Source: a virus. Taken from it: DNA of 27,713 nucleotides. Location: the IMG/VR virus record IMGVR_UViG_3300027832_000535, positions 1 to 27,713 of that record. One strand, 5' to 3'. Positions 1-7,406 of this stretch are shown here, piece by piece. The notes beneath the pieces were generated by a model. The model did no database searches, was not told where the DNA came from, and saw nothing but the letters and a program-made list of their open reading frames with translations. The position numbers and the translations under genes were made by a program. Position 1 is the stretch's first letter. Each line of letters begins with the position of its first letter.

Positions 1-7
1 CTTAATC

Positions 8-352
8 TCATTTGTAGTCACCTTGTTTAATTTCGTCCATACCTTCACCAAATAGTTTGTCAAGTAGTGCATCTCTGTCTGCTTGACTAAACACATCCTC
101 TGGTGAATGTCCTAGATCATATTCTGCACAGTAGCGATTAATACCTTTTTCAACTACTGGACCTAAATGCTTTTTACGATCAATGTCTTTGCCTGCACGG
201 TGTAGATCAGCAATACGACTCATTACAGGAAAAAGTTCTTTGCGATAAAACTGTGGATCATTACGCATCCAAACACTAGTGTCATCGACTAGATCATAAC
301 CTAGGTCTTTATCGTCTTTTTGATCTATCTCAGTCACTTCAAATATTTTCAT
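8..352 (-). CDS. Conserved phage protein of unknown function (114 aa)
   Basis: This is a complete small soluble ORF with an acidic N-terminus and no membrane segment. I do not recognise a domain. The ATG at 352 is preceded by a strong Shine-Dalgarno (AGGAG, 7 nt upstream). That ribosome site lies inside the last codons of the GIY-YIG remnant just upstream, so the two are one nucleotide apart and probably share a transcript. Its position at the end of the minus-strand run suggests an accessory phage protein. The gene is real by spacing and ribosome site; the function is open. Confidence 0.7.
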   Translation of the reverse strand: MKIFEVTEIDQKDDKDLGYDLVDDTSVWMRNDPQFYRKELFPVMSRIADLHRAGKDIDRKKHLGPVVEKGINRYCAEYDLGHSPEDVFSQADRDALLDKLFGEGMDEIKQGDYK

Positions 353-353
353 G

Positions 354-536
354 TTATTCTCCTACAACATCTGCTGTTGCAATAATCTCTTTAGTAAAGT
401 TTTCAACGCCATACTTATTGATGGCATTTTTAATACCTATACCCATATAGGAATCATTTACATTTTTAGTAGCGTGTCTACTAATGTAATATTTTCCATT
501 TATATGGTTAGTTATTTTATAGATAGTGTAATGCAT
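354..536 (-). pseudogene. GIY-YIG homing-endonuclease remnant (60 aa)
   Basis: The translation from ATG at 536 matches the N-terminal core of phage GIY-YIG endonucleases: YTIYKITN, then NGKYYISRH, then a YMG and KYGVENFTKEI stretch. Intact phage family members are much longer, with a catalytic Glu helix and a DNA-binding tail, and they normally read YIG where this has YIS. Only about 60 residues remain and the ORF ends in the next gene's ribosome site. I prefer ATG 536 (TAATG overlap with the stop of the upstream gene) to the TTG at 542. It is most likely a decayed, inactive homing endonuclease. A shortened, repurposed protein is possible. Confidence 0.65.
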
Positions 537-1099
537 TACCAAGCCCTACAACTCCAATATCTCGCAGATGTACGTGGCCCAGGATTATCGCAATTATGTC
601 TAGCACGGAAACTTCTTCTACGTGCTGGGTTTGATTTCTTAATACGCATATTAGGATCACCAAAGTTAACTTTAACTATGTTGCCCTTAGGATTCTTTAC
701 GTATACTTTAAACTTCTTAACATCGCCTTGCATAGGCTTACCTAGCGAAACTTTACGGCCTTGATATTCTGCTTCGTCTAGCTCGTCATCTTCGTTAAAC
801 CACATGTCACCAAATTCTTCATAGAAGTCATTGCCATCTAGAGTAATTTCTTCTACAACTTCTTCATCAACGGGAAATTCAATATCAAAGTCGTCACATC
901 CACATTCAAACATATAGTTTGCTAGGTTGTGTGCATACTCGTCTGCTTCTTCGTTTGTTAATTGTCTTGGCAATGGAATTTGATATACACTTGCACCCTG
1001 TGCAGTTTCGTATAATTCGCTACCTGGGAAAATACTTTCATCTAAACTTTCGTTTAAACTATTATTTTTTTCCATTACTATATATACAAAATGTTTCAT
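536..1099 (-). CDS. Conserved phage protein, acidic N-terminus and basic Cys/Arg C-terminus (187 aa)
   Basis: The first ~115 residues are strongly acidic (several E/D runs). The last ~70 are basic and end in a compact module with RRRSFRARHNC, then ARYWSC, then RAW at the C-terminus. I recall this tail from proteins of marine T4-like phages, but I cannot name a function. The two Cys and one His could form a small metal or redox site; that is inference. No signal peptide or membrane helix is visible. ATG 1099 has an AAGGCAG ribosome site. The stop overlaps the start of the GIY-YIG remnant as TAATG. Confidence 0.7.
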   Translation of the reverse strand: MKHFVYIVMEKNNSLNESLDESIFPGSELYETAQGASVYQIPLPRQLTNEEADEYAHNLANYMFECGCDDFDIEFPVDEEVVEEITLDGNDFYEEFGDMWFNEDDELDEAEYQGRKVSLGKPMQGDVKKFKVYVKNPKGNIVKVNFGDPNMRIKKSNPARRRSFRARHNCDNPGPRTSARYWSCRAW

Positions 1100-1108
1100 A
1101 ATACTGCC

Positions 1109-1462
1109 TTAATGATTTAATCTAATGCTATTAACAGTACCATCTGTATATGTAATTACTGCTCTAATCCAAACATAGTTACCAGTAAAGTTAGTAATTA
1201 CTGAAGTAGTTGTTCCGGTTTCACTGACTACTGGATATGCTTGTGTATATACAGTAAACCAATCAGCATCAGCAGGATCAACTGCTAAAGTTGCTTGTAT
1301 TGCAACTGTACCAATAAACCCGTCTATGTCGTATTGTATCGTGTGGAAACCATCACTACGTCCGTAGTAACCGTCTCCTCTATATTTTGTTCCGGTTACA
1401 ACTGTTGGTGTGCTGTCCCCTGGGTGCGTATTTGCTGATAAGATTGTTTCACTGTTTGCCAT
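1109..1462 (-). CDS. Small predicted beta-rich virion protein (117 aa)
   Basis: This Thr/Gly/Asp-rich, beta-strand-rich protein has no signal peptide and resembles small structural proteins of marine T4-like phages. An in-frame ATG at 1477 would add five residues. I chose ATG 1462 (MANSETIL), because it starts like the other virion proteins here (MAN/MAS) and because a T4-type late-promoter box (GATAAATA, 1468-1475) ends 5 nt before it. With the late box, a virion role is likely. The exact component (decoration, neck or tail) cannot be told from sequence alone. Confidence 0.65.
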   Translation of the reverse strand: MANSETILSANTHPGDSTPTVVTGTKYRGDGYYGRSDGFHTIQYDIDGFIGTVAIQATLAVDPADADWFTVYTQAYPVVSETGTTTSVITNFTGNYVWIRAVITYTDGTVNSIRLNH

Positions 1463-1466
1463 ATAA

Positions 1467-2135
1467 CTATTTATCAATATTTGTATTGTATACTAATTTG
1501 TCTATTCGCGACAGTTTACCAACAAATAAATTTAATAGTTGTATTATCTTATCATCTCTAGCATAAAAATACATACCTCGAACGTAACCTCCGCGTTCGA
1601 TAGTTTCTAAACACGTATTACCTGCTTTAACTTTGTCAGAATTATTTCTAATCCAGTTGGCTAAATTTTTATCACAAGAATACCCCAATGTAACTTTATA
1701 TAGATAGTCGGCAGGGCGATTAACTAAAATAATATTTTTATCCAGTATAGATACGTTACCAGCTTTGGGTTCCCATAGTTCTTTAGAAGATTTAATCTTT
1801 AAAGCTAGCATCGCTAACCAATCGTAATCATGTGAGTATATTTGCATATATGGATTAGATATACGAAGTTTAAAATCACGTTGTTTACAAAACTCTATGT
1901 AAATATTTTTAGCTTCAAAGAATGTATCAAGGTCAACTGGATACTTATATCCATACGAGCCCCTTGTTAGGGGCTCGTATGAATCGTATTTTTGTTGTAA
2001 TACATCTAGTTCTTCTTTCGCATTTGAAAGATTTTTATCTCTAAACAAATACGAAAGTCCGTTTACTACAACTAGTTTATATAGATACTCGTCATAAAAC
2101 AGTTTAGTAGTTTCACACTTGATCAACAGTTTCAT
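1467..2135 (-). CDS. Conserved phage protein of unknown function (222 aa)
   Basis: This soluble protein has mixed helix and strand content and many Tyr and Lys residues. I recognise no domain. The family seems to be a hypothetical one of T4-like marine phages. I chose ATG 2135 (MKLLIKCE), which overlaps the 3' end of clpA by 23 nt; a longer in-frame start at 2168 lies deep in clpA. Translational coupling to clpA is likely. The coding sequence contains a perfect 12-bp hairpin (1953-1980), listed separately. Confidence 0.7.
   Translation of the reverse strand: MKLLIKCETTKLFYDEYLYKLVVVNGLSYLFRDKNLSNAKEELDVLQQKYDSYEPLTRGSYGYKYPVDLDTFFEAKNIYIEFCKQRDFKLRISNPYMQIYSHDYDWLAMLALKIKSSKELWEPKAGNVSILDKNIILVNRPADYLYKVTLGYSCDKNLANWIRNNSDKVKAGNTCLETIERGGYVRGMYFYARDDKIIQLLNLFVGKLSRIDKLVYNTNIDK
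1468..1475 (-). promoter_or_regulatory. T4-type late promoter box (GATAAATA)
   Basis: GATAAATA on the minus strand differs from the T4 late consensus TATAAATA only in the first base. It ends 5 nt before the ATG at 1462, so the transcript would start at or next to the start codon. It lies within the end of the upstream ORF. Confidence 0.55.
1953..1980. repeat. Perfect inverted repeat: 12-bp stem, 4-nt loop
   Basis: Left arm 1953-1964 (ATACGAGCCCCT) is the exact reverse complement of right arm 1969-1980, with loop TGTT. It lies inside an ORF and encodes a SYEPLTRGSYG segment. There is no downstream T-run, so it is not a classical terminator. It could be an RNA processing or stability element, or a palindromic insertion. 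Confidence 0.85.
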
Positions 2136-4353
2136 TAACTTCCACCTTGAGTACAATAGCATTGTCAACTACATCAATAGTCAAATTGCCTCCGTCTTTA
2201 AGTTTTCCAAACAGTAGTTCTCTTGCAAGTGGCATTTTAATTTCTTTATCAATAACACGTTGCAACGGACGAGCACCCATCTTAGGATCAAATCCTTTGT
2301 CTACTAAGTAGTCAAGTGTTTCGTCAGTAATAGAGATTTTAACACGTTTGTCTTTAACTTGGTCTTTAAGTTCAACAAGGAACTTACCAACAATTTTAAG
2401 CATGATCTCTTTACCAAGTTTAGCAAATGTAATCACACCGTCTAAACGATTGCGGAACTCTGGACTAAAGAATTTCTTAAGAGCTTTATCTTCGTAAGAA
2501 TTATCTTGGAAGTCTCCGCCGAAGCCGATGCTATTCTTCTCTGAATCAGCAGCACCTAAGTTAGTAGTAAGGATTAGTACACAGTTACGTGCATCTGCTT
2601 CTTTACCATTAGATCCTGTGATCTTACCATTGTCCATAATTTGCAACAAAATTTGACTAACATCAGGGTGTGCTTTTTCAATCTCGTCTAGTAGTAATAC
2701 ACAGTTAGGATTTTCTTGCAACTTAACAATAAGTTGTCCTGCACTATCTTCGTGACCAACATATCCTGGAGGCGACCCAATCAGCTTACTTACACTGTGT
2801 TTCTCTTGATATTCACTCATATCAAAGCGTACAAGTTTAACACCTAGGTTAGTAGCAAGTGCTTTTGCAGTTTCAGTTTTACCTGTACCAGTTGGACCCA
2901 TAAACACAAAACTACCAATAGGCTTGTCTGCTGATTTTAACCCTGCTTGTGCAACAAGAATCTTATCAACAATACTTTCAACTGCCTTATCTTGCCCGTA
3001 TACTTGACGTTTGATGTTACGTTCAAGATTAGCAAGATTTTCAGTTTCTCTTTCGCTTACTTGTTCTTCAGGCAAGTTAACTGCTTTAGCAAGTTCGTAT
3101 TGGATCTCAAATGCATCCACAATTTTATCACCGATTACTTCTTTCAGATTAAAACGTGAACATGCTTGGTCTATTAAATCAATTGCTTTATCAGGCAGCT
3201 TCTTATCTGCTTGATATTTTACTGAAAGTTTAATTGCTTCGTCAATCGCTGCTTCAGTAATAGTAGTTTTATGATAGTCTTCGTAATACTTTTTAAGACC
3301 AAGCAAGATATCTTTAGTCACACTTGCTGTAGGCTCATCAACTGTAACACGTTGGAATCGACGCATCAATGCACGATCCTTTTCAAAGTACTTGCGATAT
3401 TCTTCCCAAGTGGTAGATGCAACAACTTTAATGTTACCTTTGCTCAATGCAGGTTTTAACATGTTAGCAAGGTCATTAGCACTATTACCTCCGCCCGCGC
3501 CTGCTCCGCTAATCATGTGTGCTTCGTCAATAAACATAATAGTTTTGCCTTTTTTCTTTAAGGCTTGAAGGACTAGTTTAAAACGTTCTTCAAAGTCACC
3601 ACGATATTTACTACCAGCAAGCATACTACCAATGTCTAGATTATAAACATTGTAGTCTTGTAGGAATGCAGGAACAGTTTTCTGTTCAATGTTAAATGCT
3701 AGGCCTTCTGCAATAGCAGTTTTACCTACACCCGGATCACCAACTAGCAATACGTTGTTTTTATTACGACGACCTAATGCAAGAGCAATTGCATCCAATT
3801 CTTCTTTACGTCCAATAACTGGATCAATAGTTTTCTTTTTAACTTCGTCGTTGAGATTAGTTGTAAATGATCGCAGAGCTTTAGCTGCTGCACCGCTCAT
3901 TTCTTCTTCTTCTTCGACTTCCACTTCGCTACTTAGATAGCTAGCAAACTTATCCTTGACAATACCTGCTTGATCACAGTAGAATGCTGCGTGGGATTTC
4001 TTCTCACTGATAATGCTTAACATCACATCGCTTAGTTCAATATGACTACGACCATTAAACAGCGTCTGTGTAAACGCACGATTCAAACAGCGTTCGACAG
4101 TTTGTGTCTTCTTAGGTTTAAATTTTTCAACTTCTGTTTTAATGTCGTCGCAACTATTTTTTAGATAATGTTCTAGATTAGATTTTAGATAATCAGGATC
4201 AGCACCGAACCCTTTAACTAGATTGTAAAAGTTTTCACTGCACAACATTGAGAACAACAAATGCTCTAGTGTAACATATTCATGTTTTAATTTCTGAGCA
4301 TCTTTGACAGCCTTATCAAATACTAGTTGTAGATCTTTACTTGGTTCAACCAT
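2113..4353 (-). CDS. clpA: ClpA-like AAA+ unfoldase with ClpP-docking loop
   Basis: This is a full-length Hsp100 unfoldase (about 746 aa; E. coli ClpA 758). Numbered from the upstream ATG at 4359, it has a Clp N-domain (1-145), an acidic linker with an EVEVEEEEEE run, D1 with Walker A GDPGVGKT (207-214) and Walker B FIDEAH, and D2 with Walker A GPTGTGKT (488-495), Walker B LLLDEIEKAH and pore loop GYVG (532-535). There is no ClpB-type middle domain. IGF at 611-613 sits where ClpA and ClpX carry the IGL/IGF tripeptide that docks ClpP, so it may drive host ClpP. No clpP is in the window. ATG 4353 has better ribosome-site spacing (AAGGA) than ATG 4359. It overlaps def. Confidence 0.93.
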   Translation of the reverse strand: MVEPSKDLQLVFDKAVKDAQKLKHEYVTLEHLLFSMLCSENFYNLVKGFGADPDYLKSNLEHYLKNSCDDIKTEVEKFKPKKTQTVERCLNRAFTQTLFNGRSHIELSDVMLSIISEKKSHAAFYCDQAGIVKDKFASYLSSEVEVEEEEEMSGAAAKALRSFTTNLNDEVKKKTIDPVIGRKEELDAIALALGRRNKNNVLLVGDPGVGKTAIAEGLAFNIEQKTVPAFLQDYNVYNLDIGSMLAGSKYRGDFEERFKLVLQALKKKGKTIMFIDEAHMISGAGAGGGNSANDLANMLKPALSKGNIKVVASTTWEEYRKYFEKDRALMRRFQRVTVDEPTASVTKDILLGLKKYYEDYHKTTITEAAIDEAIKLSVKYQADKKLPDKAIDLIDQACSRFNLKEVIGDKIVDAFEIQYELAKAVNLPEEQVSERETENLANLERNIKRQVYGQDKAVESIVDKILVAQAGLKSADKPIGSFVFMGPTGTGKTETAKALATNLGVKLVRFDMSEYQEKHSVSKLIGSPPGYVGHEDSAGQLIVKLQENPNCVLLLDEIEKAHPDVSQILLQIMDNGKITGSNGKEADARNCVLILTTNLGAADSEKNSIGFGGDFQDNSYEDKALKKFFSPEFRNRLDGVITFAKLGKEIMLKIVGKFLVELKDQVKDKRVKISITDETLDYLVDKGFDPKMGARPLQRVIDKEIKMPLARELLFGKLKDGGNLTIDVVDNAIVLKVEVNETVDQV

Positions 4354-4855
4354 TTGCATGTTCCTTTATTAATTTCTTTTGTTTCTTCTTAGCCATTGAT
4401 AATTTTAATTTACTTGTTCTATCAGTAAATTCAATTCCTTGAAGATGATCATATTCGTGTAAGAAGCAACGTGCATCTATCCCACTAAACTGTAGTATAC
4501 ACTCTTTTGCATCAATGTCAAGAAACTGCGCCACCAAACGTTTAGGTCTATTAACATTTAATATTAATCCTATGTGACTTAAACATCCTTCTTTCCCTGT
4601 AACTGTGTCTTCGCTAATTTCTAATATAACAGGATTAATTACTGCAAAAGGTTTAGTAACTTCTGCATGTTCAACGGGTCTCATAACAAAAATCTGTGCA
4701 TCTAATCCAACTTGATTAGCAGCAAGCCCGAGGCCATTCTTTGCCATCATTATTTGACACATCTCTCCGGCAATTTGTTTAGCATCCATTGTTTCAAATT
4801 CAAAAGGTTTTACAGCCTTGTTTAAAAAATCATTAGGAGAGCTTATTAATTTCAT
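4346..4855 (-). CDS. def: Peptide deformylase
   Basis: This enzyme removes the N-formyl group from new proteins in the cytoplasm. All three family motifs are intact: motif 1 GLGLAANQ (41-48), motif 2 EGCLS (89-93, Cys metal ligand) and motif 3 HEYDH (133-137, two His ligands and the catalytic Glu). At 169 aa it is bacterial-sized, longer than many minimal phage deformylases. The C-terminus is Lys-rich. It lies between dnaJ (23-nt overlap) and clpA (overlap), which implies coupled translation. Deformylases are known auxiliary genes of marine phages. Here the context is protein maturation and turnover. Confidence 0.95.
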   Translation of the reverse strand: MKLISSPNDFLNKAVKPFEFETMDAKQIAGEMCQIMMAKNGLGLAANQVGLDAQIFVMRPVEHAEVTKPFAVINPVILEISEDTVTGKEGCLSHIGLILNVNRPKRLVAQFLDIDAKECILQFSGIDARCFLHEYDHLQGIEFTDRTSKLKLSMAKKKQKKLIKEHANG

Positions 4856-5675
4856 CTTTTATATCCTTTAGTCTTTGTAATATTTCTTCGTCTTTTATTT
4901 TTGGAATGTCTGCTTCAACTTTGATATGTGCATTACCTGGCCTTCTTGTATTTACATTAGGCACACCTTGTCCTGATATACTAAAGACTGTTCCGGGCTT
5001 AGTTCCTTTTGGTATAGTTAAACTAAAATGCTTATTTGCAGGGGTTGATATTTCTATGTTAGTTCCTAACATTAAATCAAATACAGAAATGTTTTCTGTT
5101 GTAATAATATTATCATTATCTCTAGTCCACTTTGGATGAGGTTGAACTTTAATATTAAGAACTAAGTTTCCTCTTGGCACTTGCGGGAAACTATCATCTC
5201 CCATACCACCAAATCGAACACTATCATTTTGTTTCACGCCTGGCGGAACAGCAGCATCTAGTATTTCTGTTTTTCCGCTAGGAAGTCTATATTGTATGTT
5301 AACAGCTTTTCCAGTAAACAATTCTTCAAATGTCAGTCTATATTCTATTGTAACATCTCTATTGCGGGGTTGTCTACTCTGTTGGCCACCAAACCCAGGA
5401 TTTGTGCTATATTGACGGAACAAATCTTCAAACGAACCTGTATTACCCCCAGCATTAAATCCTCGACTATTATTAAATTTAGGTTGAGGATTGTCGTATT
5501 CTGAACGTTTTTGCAGATCACTTAGTGTAGCATACGCTTCTTGAATTTGTTTGAACTTAGTATCATCACCGCCATTGCGATCAGGATGGTGCTGCATCGC
5601 AAGTTTGCGATATGCTTTTTTTATTTCTTCTGGAGTAGCGTTGCGAGCAACACCTAAAAGTTTGTAATAGTCCAT
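4833..5675 (-). CDS. DnaJ-family co-chaperone, class II (CbpA-like, no zinc domain)
   Basis: The N-terminal J-domain (about 1-62) has the HPD motif at 30-32, which stimulates Hsp70 ATPase. A Gly/Phe/Asn-rich linker (about 68-105) and a two-lobe C-terminal substrate domain (about 107-270) follow. The zinc-finger CxxCxGxG repeats of classical DnaJ are absent, so this is a class II protein of CbpA type; 280 aa fits. It probably recruits host DnaK to phage proteins. It is the first gene of the dnaJ-def-clpA unit. A degenerate late-type box (GATAAGTA, 5681-5688) ends 5 nt before its ATG, and there is no clear ribosome site. Confidence 0.92.
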   Translation of the reverse strand: MDYYKLLGVARNATPEEIKKAYRKLAMQHHPDRNGGDDTKFKQIQEAYATLSDLQKRSEYDNPQPKFNNSRGFNAGGNTGSFEDLFRQYSTNPGFGGQQSRQPRNRDVTIEYRLTFEELFTGKAVNIQYRLPSGKTEILDAAVPPGVKQNDSVRFGGMGDDSFPQVPRGNLVLNIKVQPHPKWTRDNDNIITTENISVFDLMLGTNIEISTPANKHFSLTIPKGTKPGTVFSISGQGVPNVNTRRPGNAHIKVEADIPKIKDEEILQRLKDIKDEINKLS

Positions 5676-5680
5676 GCAAT

Positions 5681-5688
5681 TACTTATC
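5681..5688 (-). promoter_or_regulatory. Late-type promoter box variant (GATAAGTA)
   Basis: This is one base away from GATAAATA and ends 5 nt before the dnaJ ATG (5675), the same geometry as the boxes at 1468 and 11197. The same variant occurs at 21309-21316. Confidence 0.35.
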
Positions 5689-5718
5689 GTACGGACTATT
5701 ACATTTAGTTAGTAATGA

Positions 5719-6054
5719 TTACTTGTTTGTCATTGCTTCTTTAGCATAGAACGCTGCTACAATTGCCGCAACAGATACAAAGTAAGTAGGTGCCATTCCG
5801 CCTAGTACTGTTGCAGCCTGATCTAAGCCTGCAAATACTGCTGCTACAACTGCAAACGGGTATAGTAGCATACCAAATAATGCAAACCATGCCATGTTAC
5901 GCTGTGCATCACGCATAGCATCTTGATCTTCTAAACGCTTGCGTTTAAACTCTAGATCCATTGCTGCTTCAGCTTTGGTAATATGTCCATCACCGTTTGC
6001 ATCCATAGTGGTTGCAACTTCACTGTCCATTGTAATTATTTTCTTCTCAGCCAT
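5719..6054 (-). CDS. Two-helix membrane protein with an EF-hand loop (111 aa)
   Basis: The N-terminal domain holds a textbook 12-residue EF-hand calcium loop at 18-29: D18-x-N20-x-D22-G23-x-I25-x-x-x-E29. A charged helix (about 30-50) and two hydrophobic segments (about 53-78 and 87-105) follow. It is therefore a small inner-membrane protein with a cytoplasmic or periplasmic Ca2+ site. The start overlaps the stop of the upstream membrane protein as TAATG. Size and two helices fit a holin-like or membrane-modifying phage protein, but no family match is certain. The gene is certain by structure; the function is inferred. Confidence 0.7.
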   Translation of the reverse strand: MAEKKIITMDSEVATTMDANGDGHITKAEAAMDLEFKRKRLEDQDAMRDAQRNMAWFALFGMLLYPFAVVAAVFAGLDQAATVLGGMAPTYFVSVAAIVAAFYAKEAMTNK

Positions 6055-6335
6055 TATTTCTTTTCCTCGAGTTTGTTAAGACGTGCTTCGAGCTCGTCGA
6101 TCTTTTTAGTAACATGAGGATATTTTTGACGCCACGCATCTTCAGGTTGGTCAAACCAAGTCAAACTGTATCGATCTCTTAAGAAATCTAATAGTTGATC
6201 AAACTTAGCATAGCACCATAAGCCTGCTCTAGTGTCTTTAAAATAAGCTAAGAATGCCGCTCCAAGAAGTGATCCTAGTATTGCTGTGTATATCCAGAGA
6301 GTATCTCCAAATATCCTATCGATCATTTCAATCAT
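6054..6335 (-). CDS. Single-pass membrane protein with C-terminal coiled coil (93 aa)
   Basis: One hydrophobic helix lies at about 12-32, followed by a Trp- and Arg-rich amphipathic stretch and a C-terminal heptad-like helix (KKIDELEARLNKLEEKK) that should form a coiled coil. It is translationally coupled (TAATG) to the EF-hand membrane protein downstream, so the two may act as a pair, for example a holin-type system or a superinfection or membrane factor. ATG 6335 has a G-rich ribosome site 7 nt upstream; an in-frame ATG at 6326 is possible. I do not recognise a family. Confidence 0.65.
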   Translation of the reverse strand: MIEMIDRIFGDTLWIYTAILGSLLGAAFLAYFKDTRAGLWCYAKFDQLLDFLRDRYSLTWFDQPEDAWRQKYPHVTKKIDELEARLNKLEEKK

Positions 6336-6382
6336 TAATCGCCCCCATTGCTAACGTATAACGCCCTCACGTTATATGCTAT

Positions 6383-6389
6383 TATTTAG
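6383..6389 (-). promoter_or_regulatory. Putative late promoter box (CTAAATA)
   Basis: CTAAATA lies 48 nt upstream of the membrane-protein pair. Between it and the start is an imperfect hairpin (ATAACG/CGTTAT arms around 6355-6378). The same CTAAATA core appears before the HNH gene and the erpA unit. Confidence 0.4.
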
Positions 6390-6416
6390 TTGTTATTATA
6401 CTCTAAAACTTTTACC

Positions 6417-7001
6417 TTAGCTGATCAATTCATATCGTGCAGTTGCTTTATTAAACATCACCAACCCCTGTTTCACTAGGGCAAAGACAATACTCTCAGA
6501 TTCGGCATGTAGTTTATTGTGTTCTGCTACGCTGGTCAGAAACAAATTTTCTATTTTATTATTTTTTTTATCGCCATCGATGTGATGTACTATTTCTCCG
6601 CGGGCGAGTCCTCGTTCTAGATAACATTCCATTACAAACAAGTGTTCCCGTATACACCTATATCCACCTTTTCTATAGGGATAATCTTTGCCTATATAAA
6701 CTTCTGGATATCCATCTTTACCATTAACCACCTTCCCTAAGTTAGGTATAAATTTATTCACAACTTTTGAATCGTATCCTGCAACACTAGCGAGTTTATT
6801 TAATCCCACTTTGCTAATACAGGTTTTACAATATGCTTTCACATTGGTATCATACTTTCCATTTCGTGCTTTGGAAAATTCTATAGTACAATTATCACAC
6901 TTCCAATGCGTTAAAGTTTTAGTTCGAGTATATTCTGTAAGTTTGGCAAACTTACTTTTTTTTGTATAGGCATTAGTTTCTGTGGTTTCAAATAGGAACA
7001 T
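6417..7001 (-). CDS. Free-standing HNH homing endonuclease (194 aa)
   Basis: The C-terminal half carries an HNH_3-type nuclease core: an REHLFVMECYLERGLARGE lead-in, then the HHIDGD motif, then NNKIENLFL and an EHNKLH tail. The middle has a four-Cys zinc knuckle (CDNC...CKTC), usual for phage DNA-binding nucleases. I chose ATG 7001 because AAGGAG lies 7 nt upstream; the in-frame ATG at 7007 is too close to it. It has its own CTAAATA box and sits just downstream of iscA, outside any ORF, so it is a free-standing mobile endonuclease next to the iron-sulfur genes. Confidence 0.88.
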   Translation of the reverse strand: MFLFETTETNAYTKKSKFAKLTEYTRTKTLTHWKCDNCTIEFSKARNGKYDTNVKAYCKTCISKVGLNKLASVAGYDSKVVNKFIPNLGKVVNGKDGYPEVYIGKDYPYRKGGYRCIREHLFVMECYLERGLARGEIVHHIDGDKKNNKIENLFLTSVAEHNKLHAESESIVFALVKQGLVMFNKATARYELIS

Positions 7002-7019
7002 GTACATTCTCCTTCATTT

Positions 7020-7026
7020 TATTTAG
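7020..7026 (-). promoter_or_regulatory. Putative late promoter box (CTAAATA) of the HNH gene
   Basis: CTAAATA on the minus strand is followed by an AAGGAG ribosome site and ATG 7001. A small CCTT/AAGG hairpin lies just upstream (7027-7037). Confidence 0.45.
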
Positions 7027-7068
7027 CCTTACGAAGGAAAAACATAACTTTTATCTTTCATTCGGCTT

Positions 7069-7395
7069 TTAAATACGAAAGCTACTACCACAACCACATC
7101 GGTCACGTTCGTTTGGATTTGAGAAATCAAACCCTTCATTTAATCCATTACGTATCCAATCTACGGTCATACCATCTAAGTATGCTAGTCCTTTGGCATC
7201 TATTAACACTACAAATTCAGGCTGAGCAAAATTGGTTACGCCTGCTTCTGCTTCATACACATCTACATACTCAAAAGTATACGCCAACCCACTACATCCT
7301 GTAGTTTTAACACCTAGTCTAACTCCGTCACCGTGTCCACGATGTTTAAGAAGCTGTGTTATTTTTTGCTTAGCCTTGTCTGTTAAGGTAATCAT
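7069..7395 (-). CDS. iscA: A-type iron-sulfur carrier, IscA-like
   Basis: This 108-residue HesB/IscA protein has the three ligand cysteines: C34 in TTGCSG, and C100 and C102 in CGCG near the C-terminus (E. coli IscA 107 aa). The NPNERDRCGCGSSF ending and the short N-terminus place it nearer IscA than ErpA. IscA takes Fe-S clusters from the scaffold IscU, or iron, and passes them to apo-proteins. It is the last gene of erpA-iscU-iscA, 11 nt after iscU, with an AAGGCAG ribosome site. Its presence with its physiological partner argues for a working phage module. Confidence 0.93.
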   Translation of the reverse strand: MITLTDKAKQKITQLLKHRGHGDGVRLGVKTTGCSGLAYTFEYVDVYEAEAGVTNFAQPEFVVLIDAKGLAYLDGMTVDWIRNGLNEGFDFSNPNERDRCGCGSSFRI

Positions 7396-7406
7396 TTACG
7401 GCTGCC

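Noticed and set aside
4833-5675. DnaJ-like gene as the HscB partner of the Fe-S module
   Set aside because: It has a Gly/Phe linker and the DnaJ C-terminal domain, not the short HscB helical domain, and lies with def and clpA, not with iscU.
6355-6378. Imperfect hairpin between HNH and membrane genes as a terminator
   Set aside because: The stem is short with a mismatch and no T-run follows on the minus strand.
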